A stretch of DNA of 64,000 bases from Planococcus sp. SK3692 (GCF_028890485.2 NZ_JARCHV010000002.1:434001-498000), one strand, 5' to 3'; shown: positions 27,070 to 36,506, counted from the stretch's first letter. Notes: generated from the letters alone by a model not told the origin. A program made the numbers and translations.

Positions 27070-28885
27070 CGCAATCCGCCGGCCTTTTGGCTACGAGCCG
27101 GTATTGACGAAGGAAGATTTGAAAAAATCACCGGATAAGAAAAATGAACGCGCAAAAAACTGGAAATCGACCTTGTTGCGGATCTGGAAGCTGGTGGACG
27201 AACAGCGCACACTACTGATCATCGTCTTGGCGCTTGTATTCGTCAGTTCCGCAATGGCATTGCTCGGGCCATTTTTGATCGGTTATATCATTGATACGTA
27301 TATTGTGCCGGGAGCATTCGAAGGAATGGGCTTGATCATCGGTTGGCTGGTCGTGGTCTATGTGCTCCATTCGGTGACTCTCTACTTGCAAAACTACTGG
27401 ATGGTCGGCATTGCCCAACAAGTCATCTATCAAATGCGGGCGGGATTGTTTGGCCATTTTCAGCGTTTGCCGGTGTCGTTTTTCGATAAACGCCAGCACG
27501 GAGAATTGATGAGCCGCATGACCAACGATATCGAGAACGTTTCATCGACACTCAATACCTCGTTTATACAAGTGTTTTCAAGTATTTTGACACTGGTCGG
27601 GACGGCGGTAGTCATGGTGTTTCTCAGCCCGATTCTCACCGTATTGACGTTCATCATCATTCCAATTATGTATTGGTCCGTTCGCTGGATCACAAAACGT
27701 ACGGGTCGTTTGTATAAAGAACAGCAAAAAGCGGTTGGGGATCTGAACGGCATGATTGAAGAAACCATTTCTGGCCAAAAGATCGTCAAAGCCTTTTCCC
27801 AGGAAGATCGAGTCATGGATGAGTTCCTAGTCAAAAGCGAACGCCTCCGCCGCACCGGTTTCTGGGCTTGGACCTATGCCGGATTCATCCCAAAAGTGAT
27901 GAACTTCCTCAACAACGGCAGTTTTGCGATCGTGGCGGGTGTCGGCGGATTGCTTGCTCTGAACGGCTCGGTCACAATCGGCGTGATTGTTATCTTCACC
28001 GAGTATTCCCGCCAGTTCACGCGGCCATTGAACGATTTGGCCAACCAATTCAATACGGTGCTGTCGGCCATTGCAGGAGCTGAACGTGTCTTCGCCATCA
28101 TGGACGAAGCAGAAGAAGCCGATGATACAAAACATAACGCCGAAAAGCGGCTTGAAGGAAAAGTTGAATTCGATAATGTGTCTTTTAAATACGAAGGCGC
28201 CGAAGAGGAATGGACCATTCGCAATTTGAGCTTTACGGTGGAAACTGGGCAAACGGCGGCTTTCGTCGGGGCGACAGGTGCCGGCAAAACGACGGTCATG
28301 CAGCTATTGGCAAGATTTTACGATGTCGATGAAGGCGAGATCCGCATCGACGGCACGCCAATCGGGGCGATGCCGCGCGAGACTTTGCGCAAGCAAATTG
28401 CGTTCGTCTTGCAGGATCCGTTCCTGTTCGAAGCGTCGGTTAGCGACAACATCCGCTACGGCAAGCTTGATGCAAGCGACGAGGAAGTGTTGGAAGCAGC
28501 GAAACAAGCCAACGCGCATGACTTCATCTCCAAACTGCCGGAAGGCTACGACACGGTGCTGTCTGGCGACGGTTCGATGATCAGTCAAGGGCAGAAGCAA
28601 TTGTTGTCGATTGCACGGGCGCTAATCGCCGATCCGGTCATTTTGCTGCTCGACGAGGCGACGAGTTCGATCGACACCGTGACGGAGCTGAAAATTCAGG
28701 AAGCGCTCGAACGGCTTATGGAAGGGCGCACGAGTTTTGTTATCGCCCATCGGTTGAATACAGTGAGAAAAGCGGACTTTGTCTATGTCATGGAACTCGG
28801 CAAACTGGTCGAATCAGGCAGCCAGGACGAATTGCTGAAAAAAGAGGGCTTGTATGCGACGATGCTCGCAGATGCCAAATTATAA
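27062..28885 (+). CDS. ABC exporter subunit with canonical ATPase site (YheH/BmrD-like)
   Basis: 607 residues, with a soluble N-terminal extension of about 45 residues before the six-helix domain. The nucleotide-binding domain has Walker A GATGAGKTT (Lys409), signature ISQGQKQL, Walker B with catalytic Glu532 and switch His563. It complements the degenerate upstream subunit. The start ATG 27062 lies inside the upstream gene's last codons, with GGAGG nine bases before it; the open frame continuing further upstream is a shadow. Its signature has Gln in place of the second glycine, normal for this asymmetric class. Confidence 0.9.
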   Translation: MFNAIRRPFGYEPVLTKEDLKKSPDKKNERAKNWKSTLLRIWKLVDEQRTLLIIVLALVFVSSAMALLGPFLIGYIIDTYIVPGAFEGMGLIIGWLVVVYVLHSVTLYLQNYWMVGIAQQVIYQMRAGLFGHFQRLPVSFFDKRQHGELMSRMTNDIENVSSTLNTSFIQVFSSILTLVGTAVVMVFLSPILTVLTFIIIPIMYWSVRWITKRTGRLYKEQQKAVGDLNGMIEETISGQKIVKAFSQEDRVMDEFLVKSERLRRTGFWAWTYAGFIPKVMNFLNNGSFAIVAGVGGLLALNGSVTIGVIVIFTEYSRQFTRPLNDLANQFNTVLSAIAGAERVFAIMDEAEEADDTKHNAEKRLEGKVEFDNVSFKYEGAEEEWTIRNLSFTVETGQTAAFVGATGAGKTTVMQLLARFYDVDEGEIRIDGTPIGAMPRETLRKQIAFVLQDPFLFEASVSDNIRYGKLDASDEEVLEAAKQANAHDFISKLPEGYDTVLSGDGSMISQGQKQLLSIARALIADPVILLLDEATSSIDTVTELKIQEALERLMEGRTSFVIAHRLNTVRKADFVYVMELGKLVESGSQDELLKKEGLYATMLADAKL

Positions 28886-28891
28886 TGAATT

Positions 28892-28931
28892 AAAGCACGA
28901 GGTGGAGAAGAGTCTGCCTTGTGCTTTTCTT
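28892..28931 (+). terminator. Terminator of the ABC exporter operon
   Basis: AAAGCACGAGG (28892-28902) pairs with CCTTGTGCTTT (28917-28927) with one G-T pair, followed by TCTTAT. Confidence 0.7.
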
Positions 28932-29028
28932 ATGGAAAAGAACAGGCAATGGAAGAAGCCTTAATTTCTGGAATCAGGTGGCGGGCTTTGCTGTGGGCGG
29001 TTATGATAAGAAGAAAAAGGAAGGCGGG

Positions 29029-29883
29029 ATGGAAATGGAATTATCCCTGTCGATTGCGTCGTTTCCGCTGGATGCGGAGACTGCGGGGGAAATGGAACGG
29101 CTGATTTCCGGTGAACCGGATGAGTGCCGAACTTTGCTGCACAATGAATTATGGCAAAAACCGTTTGCAAAAGGATTTGCAGTGCTTGCTTACACCGATA
29201 GCGGAGAGTTGGTCGGCTGTGCGGCTGCAGGCGATTTGGTCGGCTTGCACCATTATGAATGGTCGGCATTTGTCGCACAGGATTACCGCCGGCTTGGGCT
29301 GGCAACGGCCTTGGCTGATGGCGTGCGGCATTCTCTCGAACAGCGCGGGGCAGAAAGCGTACTTGCGGCATTTATGGAGCATAGCGCATCGGATAGCTGG
29401 CTAGAGGGCCTTGGCTATCATCGTTCTTTCCAAGAATTGCAGTTTGAAGCGGATCCTCTTCCTGCTTATGAACTCGGAGAGGGAGTAGAGATTGCTGCGT
29501 ACGAAGAAAAGCATTTGGAAGAATTGGCGAATCTTTTGCGCGCGGCATTTGATGAATCTGTTCTTCCGGTGCTTGAGCACAATCTGGAAGATTCGGCACG
29601 CAATGTCTATTTGATGCGGCACGAAGGCAAGCTCGTGGCGACGGCTACATTGAGCAGCGAAGACCAGGCCTTATGGGTGACGGCGCTTGCCGTGTCGCCG
29701 GATACCCAGCGGTCAGGCCATGGCCAAGCATTTTTGAAGTGGGCGCGGCAGTTAGCGCATCAGAAAAAAATGGCTCGCGTGCTGGTCGAAGTGGAAACTG
29801 ACAATGTGGCGCGCCCGGTTTATGAAAAGGCGGGCTTTACAAAATTATCAACCATTTCCTATTGGCAGCCCGCATCGCAATAA
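29029..29883 (+). CDS. GNAT family acetyltransferase with two tandem GNAT domains
   Basis: 284 residues. The first GNAT-like unit spans about 1-145 (acyl-CoA loop around QDYRRLGLATALAD) and the second about 150-284 (VSPDTQRSGHGQAFLKWAR). Tandem GNAT proteins usually acetylate small amines or antibiotics, with one unit catalytic and the other structural; which one is not evident. ATG 29029 follows AAGGAAGGCGGG. The frame is open to 28921, but that stretch lies in the terminator of the preceding operon. Confidence 0.83.
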   Translation: MEMELSLSIASFPLDAETAGEMERLISGEPDECRTLLHNELWQKPFAKGFAVLAYTDSGELVGCAAAGDLVGLHHYEWSAFVAQDYRRLGLATALADGVRHSLEQRGAESVLAAFMEHSASDSWLEGLGYHRSFQELQFEADPLPAYELGEGVEIAAYEEKHLEELANLLRAAFDESVLPVLEHNLEDSARNVYLMRHEGKLVATATLSSEDQALWVTALAVSPDTQRSGHGQAFLKWARQLAHQKKMARVLVEVETDNVARPVYEKAGFTKLSTISYWQPASQ

Positions 29884-29916
29884 AAAGCCGCCCAGCGGTG
29901 AATCCACTGGACAGCT
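29882..29916 (-). terminator. Terminator between the GNAT and lipoprotein genes
   Basis: On the minus strand AGC, CCAGTGG / CCGCTGG and GCT form a stem followed by TTTTTATT. The plus strand has a weaker T run, so it may work both ways. Confidence 0.65.
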
Positions 29917-29928
29917 ATGTTTTAAGGC

Positions 29929-30447
29929 TTATTGGTTTGTTTGTTCATAATTTTTATCGGAGCCATCTGCATAGTCTACTTCAATTTCGATTTTCTTGAA
30001 GCCAGAGTCAATGCCAAAAGCTTCAACGACTTGGCTGATGACTTCATCGTCCGGCGTATCAGGTGTCAAGTTCAACTGGGACAAACCTTGTTCCATTTCA
30101 TTGAAAGCGTCATCGCCCGTCAGGTCAACGCCGTCAATTTTGTTCTCATATTCTGCCTCTACCTGGCCACGTTCTTCTTCGTAGCTAAGGTCTAGTGCAT
30201 CATCCTGGTCAGGCATGTCGACATCAACAGACAAATCAGTGAATCCGTATGTTTCACCATCCGCAGTTCCTTCGGTTCCGCCGCTTGGAGAAGCATCTTC
30301 AGTCGACTCTGCTTCCGGTGCTGGCGTTTCTTCAGCGGCCTCATCTGTGACAGGCTGGGTGACTTCCTCGTCATCACCGCAAGCTGCCAGGGCAAGTACA
30401 GAAGACATGATAAGGGCAGGGAAAATCAATTTTTTGTTTTTTGTCAT
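29929..30447 (-). CDS. YusW-like lipoprotein
   Basis: 172 residues. A signal peptide ends in a lipobox LALAAC (Cys at about 23), followed by an acidic low-complexity linker rich in Glu, Ala and Pro (about 25-65). The C-terminal domain (about 68-172, from YGFTDLSVDVDMPDQ onward) resembles the YusW family. The mature protein would be attached to the outer face of the membrane. Function unknown. It stands divergent from the tryptophan dioxygenase gene. Confidence 0.82.
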   Translation of the reverse strand: MTKNKKLIFPALIMSSVLALAACGDDEEVTQPVTDEAAEETPAPEAESTEDASPSGGTEGTADGETYGFTDLSVDVDMPDQDDALDLSYEEERGQVEAEYENKIDGVDLTGDDAFNEMEQGLSQLNLTPDTPDDEVISQVVEAFGIDSGFKKIEIEVDYADGSDKNYEQTNQ

Positions 30448-30531
30448 AACATAAAACTCCCTTTCAATTTTTACTATTTACCGTTCTATTCCCGAAATTA
30501 TGGGAAGTAAGCAATGAAAAATGTAAAAAAG

Positions 30532-30543
30532 TATCGTACGATA
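30532..30543. promoter_or_regulatory. 12-bp palindrome upstream of tryptophan dioxygenase
   Basis: TATCGTACGATA is a perfect palindrome 51 bp before the proposed kynA start codon and between the divergent lipoprotein and kynA genes. It may be an operator; no regulator gene is adjacent. Confidence 0.4.
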
Positions 30544-30594
30544 GAAATCACTAGCAGAGTCGAGCACAAGCTGAGCTTGAATGGAGCCATTGAA

Positions 30595-31449
30595 ATGGAC
30601 AAATACAAAAACGGGCAGAACATCGCCGCTGCAAACGAACAGAATATCCGCACGGATTTCAAGGAAAGCATGACTTACGGTGATTATTTGCATCTCGACA
30701 AGCTTTTGTCTGCACAAGACGGTGTCAGCGGACACCACGATGAATCGCTTTTCATCATCATCCATCAAGTATCTGAACTATGGATGAAGCTGATCTTGCA
30801 TGAGTTGTCGGCGGCCATCCGCCATATCGAAGCAGATGATCTGCAGCCGGCATTCAAACAATTGGCGCGTGTATCGCGTATTCAGTCGCAGATTATCCAA
30901 GGCTGGGATGTGCTGTCGACTTTGACGCCTGCTGAATATTTAGAGTTCCGGGATGACCTCGGCAATGCGAGCGGCTTTCAGTCCTATCAGTACCGCATGA
31001 TCGAATTCGCGCTCGGCTACAAAACGAAGCATGTCTTGAGTATTTACGAAAAAGACCCGGCCTTGCATGAGCAATTAACACAAGCGTTCCACGCGCCGGG
31101 CTTGTATGATGCCGCCATCCAAAAATTGGCGCGCAGCGGATTCAAAATCGACGAAAGCTTACTATCGCGCGATGTCAGTACTGTATATGAACCGAATGAC
31201 AGCGTCCGGGAAGCATGGAAGGAAATTTACCGCAACGTCGATGAGCACTGGGAACTGTATCAATTGGCGGAGAAATTGGTCGATATTGAAGATTGGCTGC
31301 AGCAATGGCGTTTCCGCCACATGAAGACGGTCGAACGGATCATCGGCTTCAAACAAGGCACAGGCGGATCGTCCGGCGTCAATTATTTGAAGAAAGTATT
31401 GGATCAATATTTCTTCCCGGAACTTTGGCAAATCCGGACAGACGTCTAA
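30595..31449 (+). CDS. kynA: Tryptophan 2,3-dioxygenase
   Basis: 284 residues. The heme dioxygenase motifs are present: [13 protein letters not shown] near the N-terminus, [19 protein letters not shown] with the heme-pocket histidine, [14 protein letters not shown] containing the proximal histidine, and [13 protein letters not shown] at the substrate site. It opens the indole ring of L-tryptophan with oxygen, giving N-formylkynurenine. ATG 30595 fits the usual family length; the earlier ATG at 30514 would add 27 unlike residues. No other kynurenine-pathway gene is in the window. Confidence 0.92.
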   Translation: MDKYKNGQNIAAANEQNIRTDFKESMTYGDYLHLDKLLSAQDGVSGHHDESLFIIIHQVSELWMKLILHELSAAIRHIEADDLQPAFKQLARVSRIQSQIIQGWDVLSTLTPAEYLEFRDDLGNASGFQSYQYRMIEFALGYKTKHVLSIYEKDPALHEQLTQAFHAPGLYDAAIQKLARSGFKIDESLLSRDVSTVYEPNDSVREAWKEIYRNVDEHWELYQLAEKLVDIEDWLQQWRFRHMKTVERIIGFKQGTGGSSGVNYLKKVLDQYFFPELWQIRTDV

Positions 31450-31463
31450 AAGGAGGCTGGCTT

Positions 31464-32171
31464 ATGGAGATTTTTGCGCATCGCGGAAGTTCGGGCACAC
31501 ATCCGGAAAATACGCTGCCTGCTTTTATGGAAGCGGCAGCCCTGCCAGTTCACGGGGTAGAACTGGATGTCCATTTATCGAAAGACGGGGAGCTTGTCGT
31601 CATTCACGATGAAAAAGTGAACCGTACCACCAATGGCAAAGCTTATGTGAAAGACTTGTCACTTGCCGAGTTGAAACAACTGGATGCCGGAAGCTGGAAA
31701 GCGGGCGAATGGGCCGGGACGGCGATTCCGACATTGGCTGAAGTTTTCAATGTGTTTAAAGATACCCCTCATGTACTGAATGTTGAGCTCAAAACGGATA
31801 TATTTCCGTATTCGGGTGCTGTGGAAAAAGTGGTGAGACTTGCAGCACGGCAAGGTATGGAGAAGAGGCTTATCATTTCTTCATTCAACCATCCGGATGT
31901 GAAATTGGCAGTACATAGCCATCACGTGGCAGGGGCGATTTTGGCTTCCAATATTTTAGTGGATATGTCCGCTTATGCAGAGACAGTCGGGATAAAGCGG
32001 CTTCATTTGTCCTTGCCGTATGCGCTTCGGCACGGTGCCGAACTGATCGAAAAAGGCTGTGAGATCTATGTCTATACGGTCAACCGGCTGGACTACGCCG
32101 AGCAATTACAACAGATCGGCGTCTCGGGCATCTTCACGGATTATCCGCAAAAAATGCTGGAGGAATTGTGA
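31464..32171 (+). CDS. Glycerophosphodiester phosphodiesterase
   Basis: 235 residues of the GDPD TIM-barrel family. The N-terminal FAHRGSSGTHPENTLPAF holds the catalytic HR and the ENT metal site; VELDVHLSKDGELVVIHDE gives the next metal ligands and catalytic His. It hydrolyses glycerophosphodiesters to glycerol-3-phosphate and an alcohol. No signal peptide is seen, so it is cytosolic. ATG 31464 follows AAAGGAGG, 14 bp after kynA, implying cotranscription although no metabolic link is obvious. Confidence 0.9.
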   Translation: MEIFAHRGSSGTHPENTLPAFMEAAALPVHGVELDVHLSKDGELVVIHDEKVNRTTNGKAYVKDLSLAELKQLDAGSWKAGEWAGTAIPTLAEVFNVFKDTPHVLNVELKTDIFPYSGAVEKVVRLAARQGMEKRLIISSFNHPDVKLAVHSHHVAGAILASNILVDMSAYAETVGIKRLHLSLPYALRHGAELIEKGCEIYVYTVNRLDYAEQLQQIGVSGIFTDYPQKMLEEL

Positions 32172-32335
32172 TGAAGCGAGTTGGGGTGATGATCTGGCTG
32201 CTTGCAGTACTCATGGTGGGAGTCGTCGGTGCTACAGGCTGGCCGCTCCTCGCAGGATTAATCCTGTTGCCAATCTTTTTCATCGGAAAGCCATGGCATA
32301 GGAGCTTTACGAAGAACACAGCCGACCGCAAATAG
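32171..32335 (+). CDS. 54-residue membrane microprotein
   Basis: A short frame overlaps the GDPD stop codon by one base (TGATG), which suggests translational coupling. It encodes MKRVGVMIWLLAVLMVGVVG followed by a second hydrophobic stretch (about 25-41) and a basic tail. Two short transmembrane helices are likely. It ends just before the shared terminator. I do not recognise it; conservation next to GDPD in relatives would support it. Confidence 0.55.
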   Translation: MKRVGVMIWLLAVLMVGVVGATGWPLLAGLILLPIFFIGKPWHRSFTKNTADRK

Positions 32336-32383
32336 AAAACCGCCCGATGGATGTCAAATCGACATCCATCGGGCGGTTTTTTA
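32336..32383. terminator. Strong bidirectional terminator
   Basis: AAACCGCCCGATGGATGTC and GACATCCATCGGGCGGTTT are perfect complements around a five-base loop, with A and T runs on either side. It serves the GDPD operon and the converging DUF2804 gene. Confidence 0.93.
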
Positions 32384-32393
32384 TCTGAAAAAA

Positions 32394-33413
32394 TTACCAC
32401 TTGGCATAATGTTCTTCTGCAGAGCCGAGCAATTGGTGGATTTTGACTTTCTTGCCATCTGCATAGCGGACATAGCCATTGTAATACCCGAACAATTGAT
32501 GAACTTCCGATTTCACAAGGCGCGCGTCGGATTTCGAGACCCGCTCGTAAAAAGGCGTGAACGTCAATTTGACATCATCGGTCAGCTTGGTGTGGATCAG
32601 CCAGGGCTTTTTAAAATCATCGTCATCGTAGCGGAAAATGACATCCTCGCTGATTTTGGTCATGCGGCCATTGACGAAAAAGGCATTTTCCGTCATTCCT
32701 GTGCCGTCGGTCCATTTGCCGCCAAAATTCAAGCCGATTACTTTCCCGAGCGACCGTTGCGAAGCCATGCCCCAGTTCCATACGGCCTCACGCGGCCAGA
32801 TGCCCCGTCCGTAGTCTAAAACTGAAAAGCTATCCATTTCATCGAATTCATAACGCTTTGGCCCGATTTGAACAATACCGGTTGTCGGCAAGGCGTGGTG
32901 CTTAGCGGTGAATTGGAAGGTCTGGCGGTTCCAGGGAATGACGACATTCAAGGATTCCATTTCCTGTGGATGGGCAATCGTTAGCGAAGCATGCAATTTT
33001 TCCCCTTCAAAATCAGGGACAGTTACAGCTAAACGCGTCTTGCCGTCTTCATATGTCGAATGGATCGACATCTCGGAATTGTGGAAAAGTGAACTGTCCA
33101 ACACGCTGGCGGATAGACGCAAGTTCCTGGAATACGGCACCATGACCGTTTTCTCGAAAAAGCGCTGCGTTTCGTAATTCAGAAAATAAACAAAGCAGAC
33201 AGCGGCATAATCCAAATGGCAGATTGTGGCTGAAAAAACAATCTCGTCACCGAATACGCACCAGTAGTTCCATTTTTTCTTGCGCAGGAAATTGCCTTTC
33301 AAATTGCATTCTACAAGCGGCTTTTTGGCATAGCCGATGGCGTTGGGATTCAATTGGCCTTTGGCATCACATAATTTAACGTGTTCTGTAAGTTCCCGTT
33401 CCACATGTTGCAT
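32394..33413 (-). CDS. DUF2804 domain protein
   Basis: 339 residues matching the DUF2804 family as I recognise it: an early LCDAKGQLNPNAIGYAKKPL segment, then the conserved LDYGRGIWPREAVWNWGMAS and GLNFGGKWTDGTGMTENAFF blocks. No signal peptide or membrane helix is seen. The fold and function are not established; similarity to lipocalin-like proteins has been suggested for the family. ATG 33413 follows TGAGGTGG; the GTG at 33422 overlaps it. Confidence 0.8.
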   Translation of the reverse strand: MQHVERELTEHVKLCDAKGQLNPNAIGYAKKPLVECNLKGNFLRKKKWNYWCVFGDEIVFSATICHLDYAAVCFVYFLNYETQRFFEKTVMVPYSRNLRLSASVLDSSLFHNSEMSIHSTYEDGKTRLAVTVPDFEGEKLHASLTIAHPQEMESLNVVIPWNRQTFQFTAKHHALPTTGIVQIGPKRYEFDEMDSFSVLDYGRGIWPREAVWNWGMASQRSLGKVIGLNFGGKWTDGTGMTENAFFVNGRMTKISEDVIFRYDDDDFKKPWLIHTKLTDDVKLTFTPFYERVSKSDARLVKSEVHQLFGYYNGYVRYADGKKVKIHQLLGSAEEHYAKW

Positions 33414-33512
33414 CGAATCCACCTCACTGTCTTTATATGCCCTTATTGTATCAGAAATTCCCGTGTTTTCCCGGAAAAATACTGTAAGATAGGCACAAAG
33501 ACTAGCGTTTTA

Positions 33513-34379
33513 TTATACGCTTGCAGGTGGACGTCTCCACATAAAGGCCAAGGTGCCTTCTCCTGCATGGACGGCTAGAGATGAACTCAAGTTGCCGATT
33601 AGTACTTCCGCTTCAGGTGCGAACTTCAAAAGTTCAGTTTTTAACTCTTCGGCCTGTTCAGGAATATGGCCGTGCATGATTTGGAAGTAATGGATGCCAT
33701 ATTGCTCGTGGTCTGCCTTGGCACGTTCGAGCAAATACGCTAATGCTTTCTTATGGGAACGTACCTTGTCGATCGGCTCCAACTCGCCTTTCTCAGTAAG
33801 CTGGACAATCGGCTTGATCTTCAAGACACTGCCGATATAGTACTGGGCACCGCTCATTCGGCCGCCTTTATACAATTGGCTCAAATTCCCGATCAGGATA
33901 AAATTACGGAAATCTTTCGTTTCTTTCTCGAGGCGCTGGGTGATTTCTTCTGCAGATAAGCCTTGTTCCTGAAGTTCCAGGCCGCGATCAAGAAGTCCGG
34001 ATAAGCCATATGATAAAGCGAGTGAATCGACGGTATATACCTTGAAATCTGTCATCTCAGCACCTGTCATGGAAGAAGCGATCGTGCCACTTAGCTTGGC
34101 CGATGCATGGACCGCGATGGCGCATTCGTATTCCTCTTTCAGCTTTTCATAAAGTTCCGCAAACTTTCCTGCAGAAGGCTGGGAAGTTTTCGGGAAATCC
34201 TTCGAGCTTTTCATGCGTGCATAGAGTTCGTCGTTCGACAAATCGATGCCATCATCGATAAACTCTTCCGACCCGAAATGAATATTCAACGGGACGATAT
34301 AAACGTCGGGATGCGCTTTAAATCGTTCTGTAACATATCCAGTTGTATCCATGATCCACGCAATTGGCTTTTTCATCAT
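33513..34379 (-). CDS. DegV family protein (fatty-acid binding)
   Basis: 288 residues with the DegV layout: N-terminal IAWIMDTTGYVTERF, then VYIVPLNIHFGSEEF, a TSQPSAGKFAELYE segment at the lipid-binding cleft and a C-terminal alpha/beta half. DegV/FakB proteins bind fatty acids and present them to the kinase FakA for incorporation into phospholipid. PlsY, which uses acyl-phosphate, lies next upstream on the same strand, in keeping with such a role. Serine and threonine lipid-contact residues are present. Confidence 0.9.
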   Translation of the reverse strand: MMKKPIAWIMDTTGYVTERFKAHPDVYIVPLNIHFGSEEFIDDGIDLSNDELYARMKSSKDFPKTSQPSAGKFAELYEKLKEEYECAIAVHASAKLSGTIASSMTGAEMTDFKVYTVDSLALSYGLSGLLDRGLELQEQGLSAEEITQRLEKETKDFRNFILIGNLSQLYKGGRMSGAQYYIGSVLKIKPIVQLTEKGELEPIDKVRSHKKALAYLLERAKADHEQYGIHYFQIMHGHIPEQAEELKTELLKFAPEAEVLIGNLSSSLAVHAGEGTLAFMWRRPPASV

Positions 34380-34478
34380 AAAACCCCTATCTATTGAGTA
34401 TTTTGAATAATAAAACTATAACATGGATAATAATATGGTCCTAGCTTTGTCGAATAAAAAACTGCAATGATAGGACAT

Positions 34479-35054
34479 TCAGGCTTTAGTGGAGGGAAAC
34501 CGGGTTTCCATCGAAACTTTAATATCTGCTTGGTGGCGAATTACAATAATAATAATGGCCAGAAACAGCGGCCAGACAACAGATTGCACTTGAAATGCGA
34601 AGGCCACGGCAAAAAAGGCGCTGAAGCCTGCGAGCATCGACAAAGTGGCGCTTTTCAACCATGGATAGAAAGCGAATGACAAGACAATCATCGCTAAAAA
34701 TAAATCGGGCGTCAGCCAAAAGGCGACCCCAGCAAAGGTTGAGATTCCTTTTCCGCCGCGGCCTTTTCGCCATAGCGGATAAATATGCCCGACGACTGAA
34801 AGCAATCCGGCGACAGCGACGGACCATAGAGGAAATTCAAGCCATAGGCCTGTCCAAATGATAGCGGAACCTTTCAAAAAATCACCGAGAAACACCAATA
34901 AGGAAGCTCTGCGCCCAATTACAGCCAGGGCATTGCGGGCACCGGGATTTCCGCTGCCTGAAGCAGTCAAATCTACACCTTTCAATTTCCCTATCCACAA
35001 GGCGGTCAAAACCGTACCAAATAAATAACTACCGATCCAATACAAAACAACCAT
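34479..35054 (-). CDS. plsY: Glycerol-3-phosphate acyltransferase (acyl-phosphate dependent), PlsY family
   Basis: 191 residues, about five transmembrane helices. The three PlsY motifs are visible: SGSGNPGARN (acyl-phosphate and glycerol-3-phosphate site), GDFLKGSA and KGRGGKGIST. It transfers an acyl group from acyl-phosphate to glycerol-3-phosphate, the first step of phospholipid synthesis. The usual GATN is GARN here, so a paralogue with somewhat altered specificity is possible; whether another plsY exists elsewhere is unknown. GGAGGG precedes the ATG. Confidence 0.88.
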   Translation of the reverse strand: MVVLYWIGSYLFGTVLTALWIGKLKGVDLTASGSGNPGARNALAVIGRRASLLVFLGDFLKGSAIIWTGLWLEFPLWSVAVAGLLSVVGHIYPLWRKGRGGKGISTFAGVAFWLTPDLFLAMIVLSFAFYPWLKSATLSMLAGFSAFFAVAFAFQVQSVVWPLFLAIIIIVIRHQADIKVSMETRFPSTKA

Positions 35055-35093
35055 CTTATCCCTCCAGCAACTAAATGCAATTTCATAAAAATA

Positions 35094-35123
35094 ATAGCCT
35101 CCCCAAATCGGGGGAGGCTATGA
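35094..35123 (-). terminator. Terminator of the M20 dipeptidase gene
   Basis: ATAGCCTCCCCC and GGGGAGGCTAT form a stem around a short AT loop, followed on the minus strand by TATTTTT. Confidence 0.88.
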
Positions 35124-35126
35124 AAA

Positions 35127-36506
35127 TTATTGGTCCAGTGTTGATGCTTCGAACAAGTAATCGCTGATGACACGGAGCCCTTTGTCGAAGTTCTCCAAAT
35201 GGAAATGCTCATTCGGGGCGTGGAAATTTTCAGACGCAAGCCCGAAGCCCATCAAGACGACAGGCAATCCGAGAATTTCATCGAACGCGGCGACAATCGG
35301 GATCGATCCACCCATGCGCGTGAAGGCAGTCGGCACTTGATATACTTTTTCATAGGAGCGGCCTGCTGCCTGGATGGCTGGATGATCGTATGGCGTCAGG
35401 AACGGTTTGCCTTTATCGAATTCTGTGATGTCGACTGTGACACCTGCTGGCTTATGCGTTTCAACATGCGCTTTCAGCTTGGCGATGATGTCATCCGGAT
35501 CTTGGTCTGGAACAAGTCGGCAAGTGATTTTGGAGCTGGCTTCTGCAGGCAACACGGTCTTGATGCCTTCTCCGGAAAATCCGCCGGTGATGCCATTGAC
35601 TTCGAGCGTCGGGCGGATCCATGTGCGCTCGACGAACGAGTAGCCTTTCTCGCCGAAATCTTCTGAGATGCCAATTGCCTGCTTTTCATTTTCCAAATCG
35701 AAATCCAGTGCGGCGAATTCTGCGCGTTCTTCGTCCGAGACAGGACGCACATCGTCATAGAAACCTTCCACTTGGATGACCCCTTCTTTGTCGCGGAACG
35801 ATTCAAGGATTTCCACAATGGCGTGCAGCGGGTTTTGGACAGCGCCACCGTATAGGCCAGAGTGCAAGTCGCCTTTAGGGCCGTTGACGTCGATTTGGAT
35901 GCCGGCAAGACCGCGCAGCCCGTAGCAGACAGCTGGGCGCCCTGGGCCTTGCATGCCGGTGTCTGAGATGACGATGATATCTGCAGCGAGTTTTTCTTTA
36001 TTGTCTTCAACGTATTTCGGCAGGCTCGGGCTGCCGATCTCTTCTTCACCTTCTAGGATGAACTTGATGTTGACAGGAAGTTCGCCGTTCAACTGAAGAA
36101 GTGCTTCTACCGCTTTTACATGCATAAATACTTGGCCTTTATCGTCGCTTGCGCCGCGTGCATACAATTTATTGTCGCGCACATGCGGATCGAACGGCGG
36201 TGTTTCCCACAAATGGAGCGGATCGACCGGCTGGACATCGTAATGGCCGTATACAAGAATCGTCGGTTTGCCCTCGGCATGGAGCCAGTCGGCGTAGACC
36301 ACTGGATGGCCGTCGGTTTCATCGATGCTGGCATTTTCGAGCCCGGCTTTCGTCAATGATTTGATCAGCCATTCGGCGCCTTTTTGCATATCGGCTTTAT
36401 GTTCGGAAAGGGAGCTGACCGATGGAATGCGCAAAAAACTTTTCAATTCTTCGAGATGTGCCTGGCGGTGATCTTTGAAGTATTTATCGATTTTAGTGGC
36501 GTTCAT
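35127..36506 (-). CDS. M20 family dipeptidase (CNDP-like)
   Basis: 459 residues. The metallopeptidase metal-site motifs are GHYDVQPVDP (zinc-binding His and Asp region), the catalytic EGEEEIGSPS and a C-terminal NFHAPNEHFHLEN with the last histidine ligand. An internal dimerisation/lid domain occupies about 215-370. It would hydrolyse dipeptides in the cytosol using two zinc or manganese ions. The ATG has a near-standard ribosome site. It lies divergent from the CNNM/CorC gene. Confidence 0.9.
   Translation of the reverse strand: MNATKIDKYFKDHRQAHLEELKSFLRIPSVSSLSEHKADMQKGAEWLIKSLTKAGLENASIDETDGHPVVYADWLHAEGKPTILVYGHYDVQPVDPLHLWETPPFDPHVRDNKLYARGASDDKGQVFMHVKAVEALLQLNGELPVNIKFILEGEEEIGSPSLPKYVEDNKEKLAADIIVISDTGMQGPGRPAVCYGLRGLAGIQIDVNGPKGDLHSGLYGGAVQNPLHAIVEILESFRDKEGVIQVEGFYDDVRPVSDEERAEFAALDFDLENEKQAIGISEDFGEKGYSFVERTWIRPTLEVNGITGGFSGEGIKTVLPAEASSKITCRLVPDQDPDDIIAKLKAHVETHKPAGVTVDITEFDKGKPFLTPYDHPAIQAAGRSYEKVYQVPTAFTRMGGSIPIVAAFDEILGLPVVLMGFGLASENFHAPNEHFHLENFDKGLRVISDYLFEASTLDQ

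Noticed and set aside
33500-33522. Terminator at the end of the DegV gene
   Set aside because: AGCGT/ACGCT is only five pairs with no proper T run; too weak to list.
35199-35666. 155-residue plus-strand frame in the M20 dipeptidase gene
   Set aside because: Antisense shadow; the minus-strand product has all M20 motifs.
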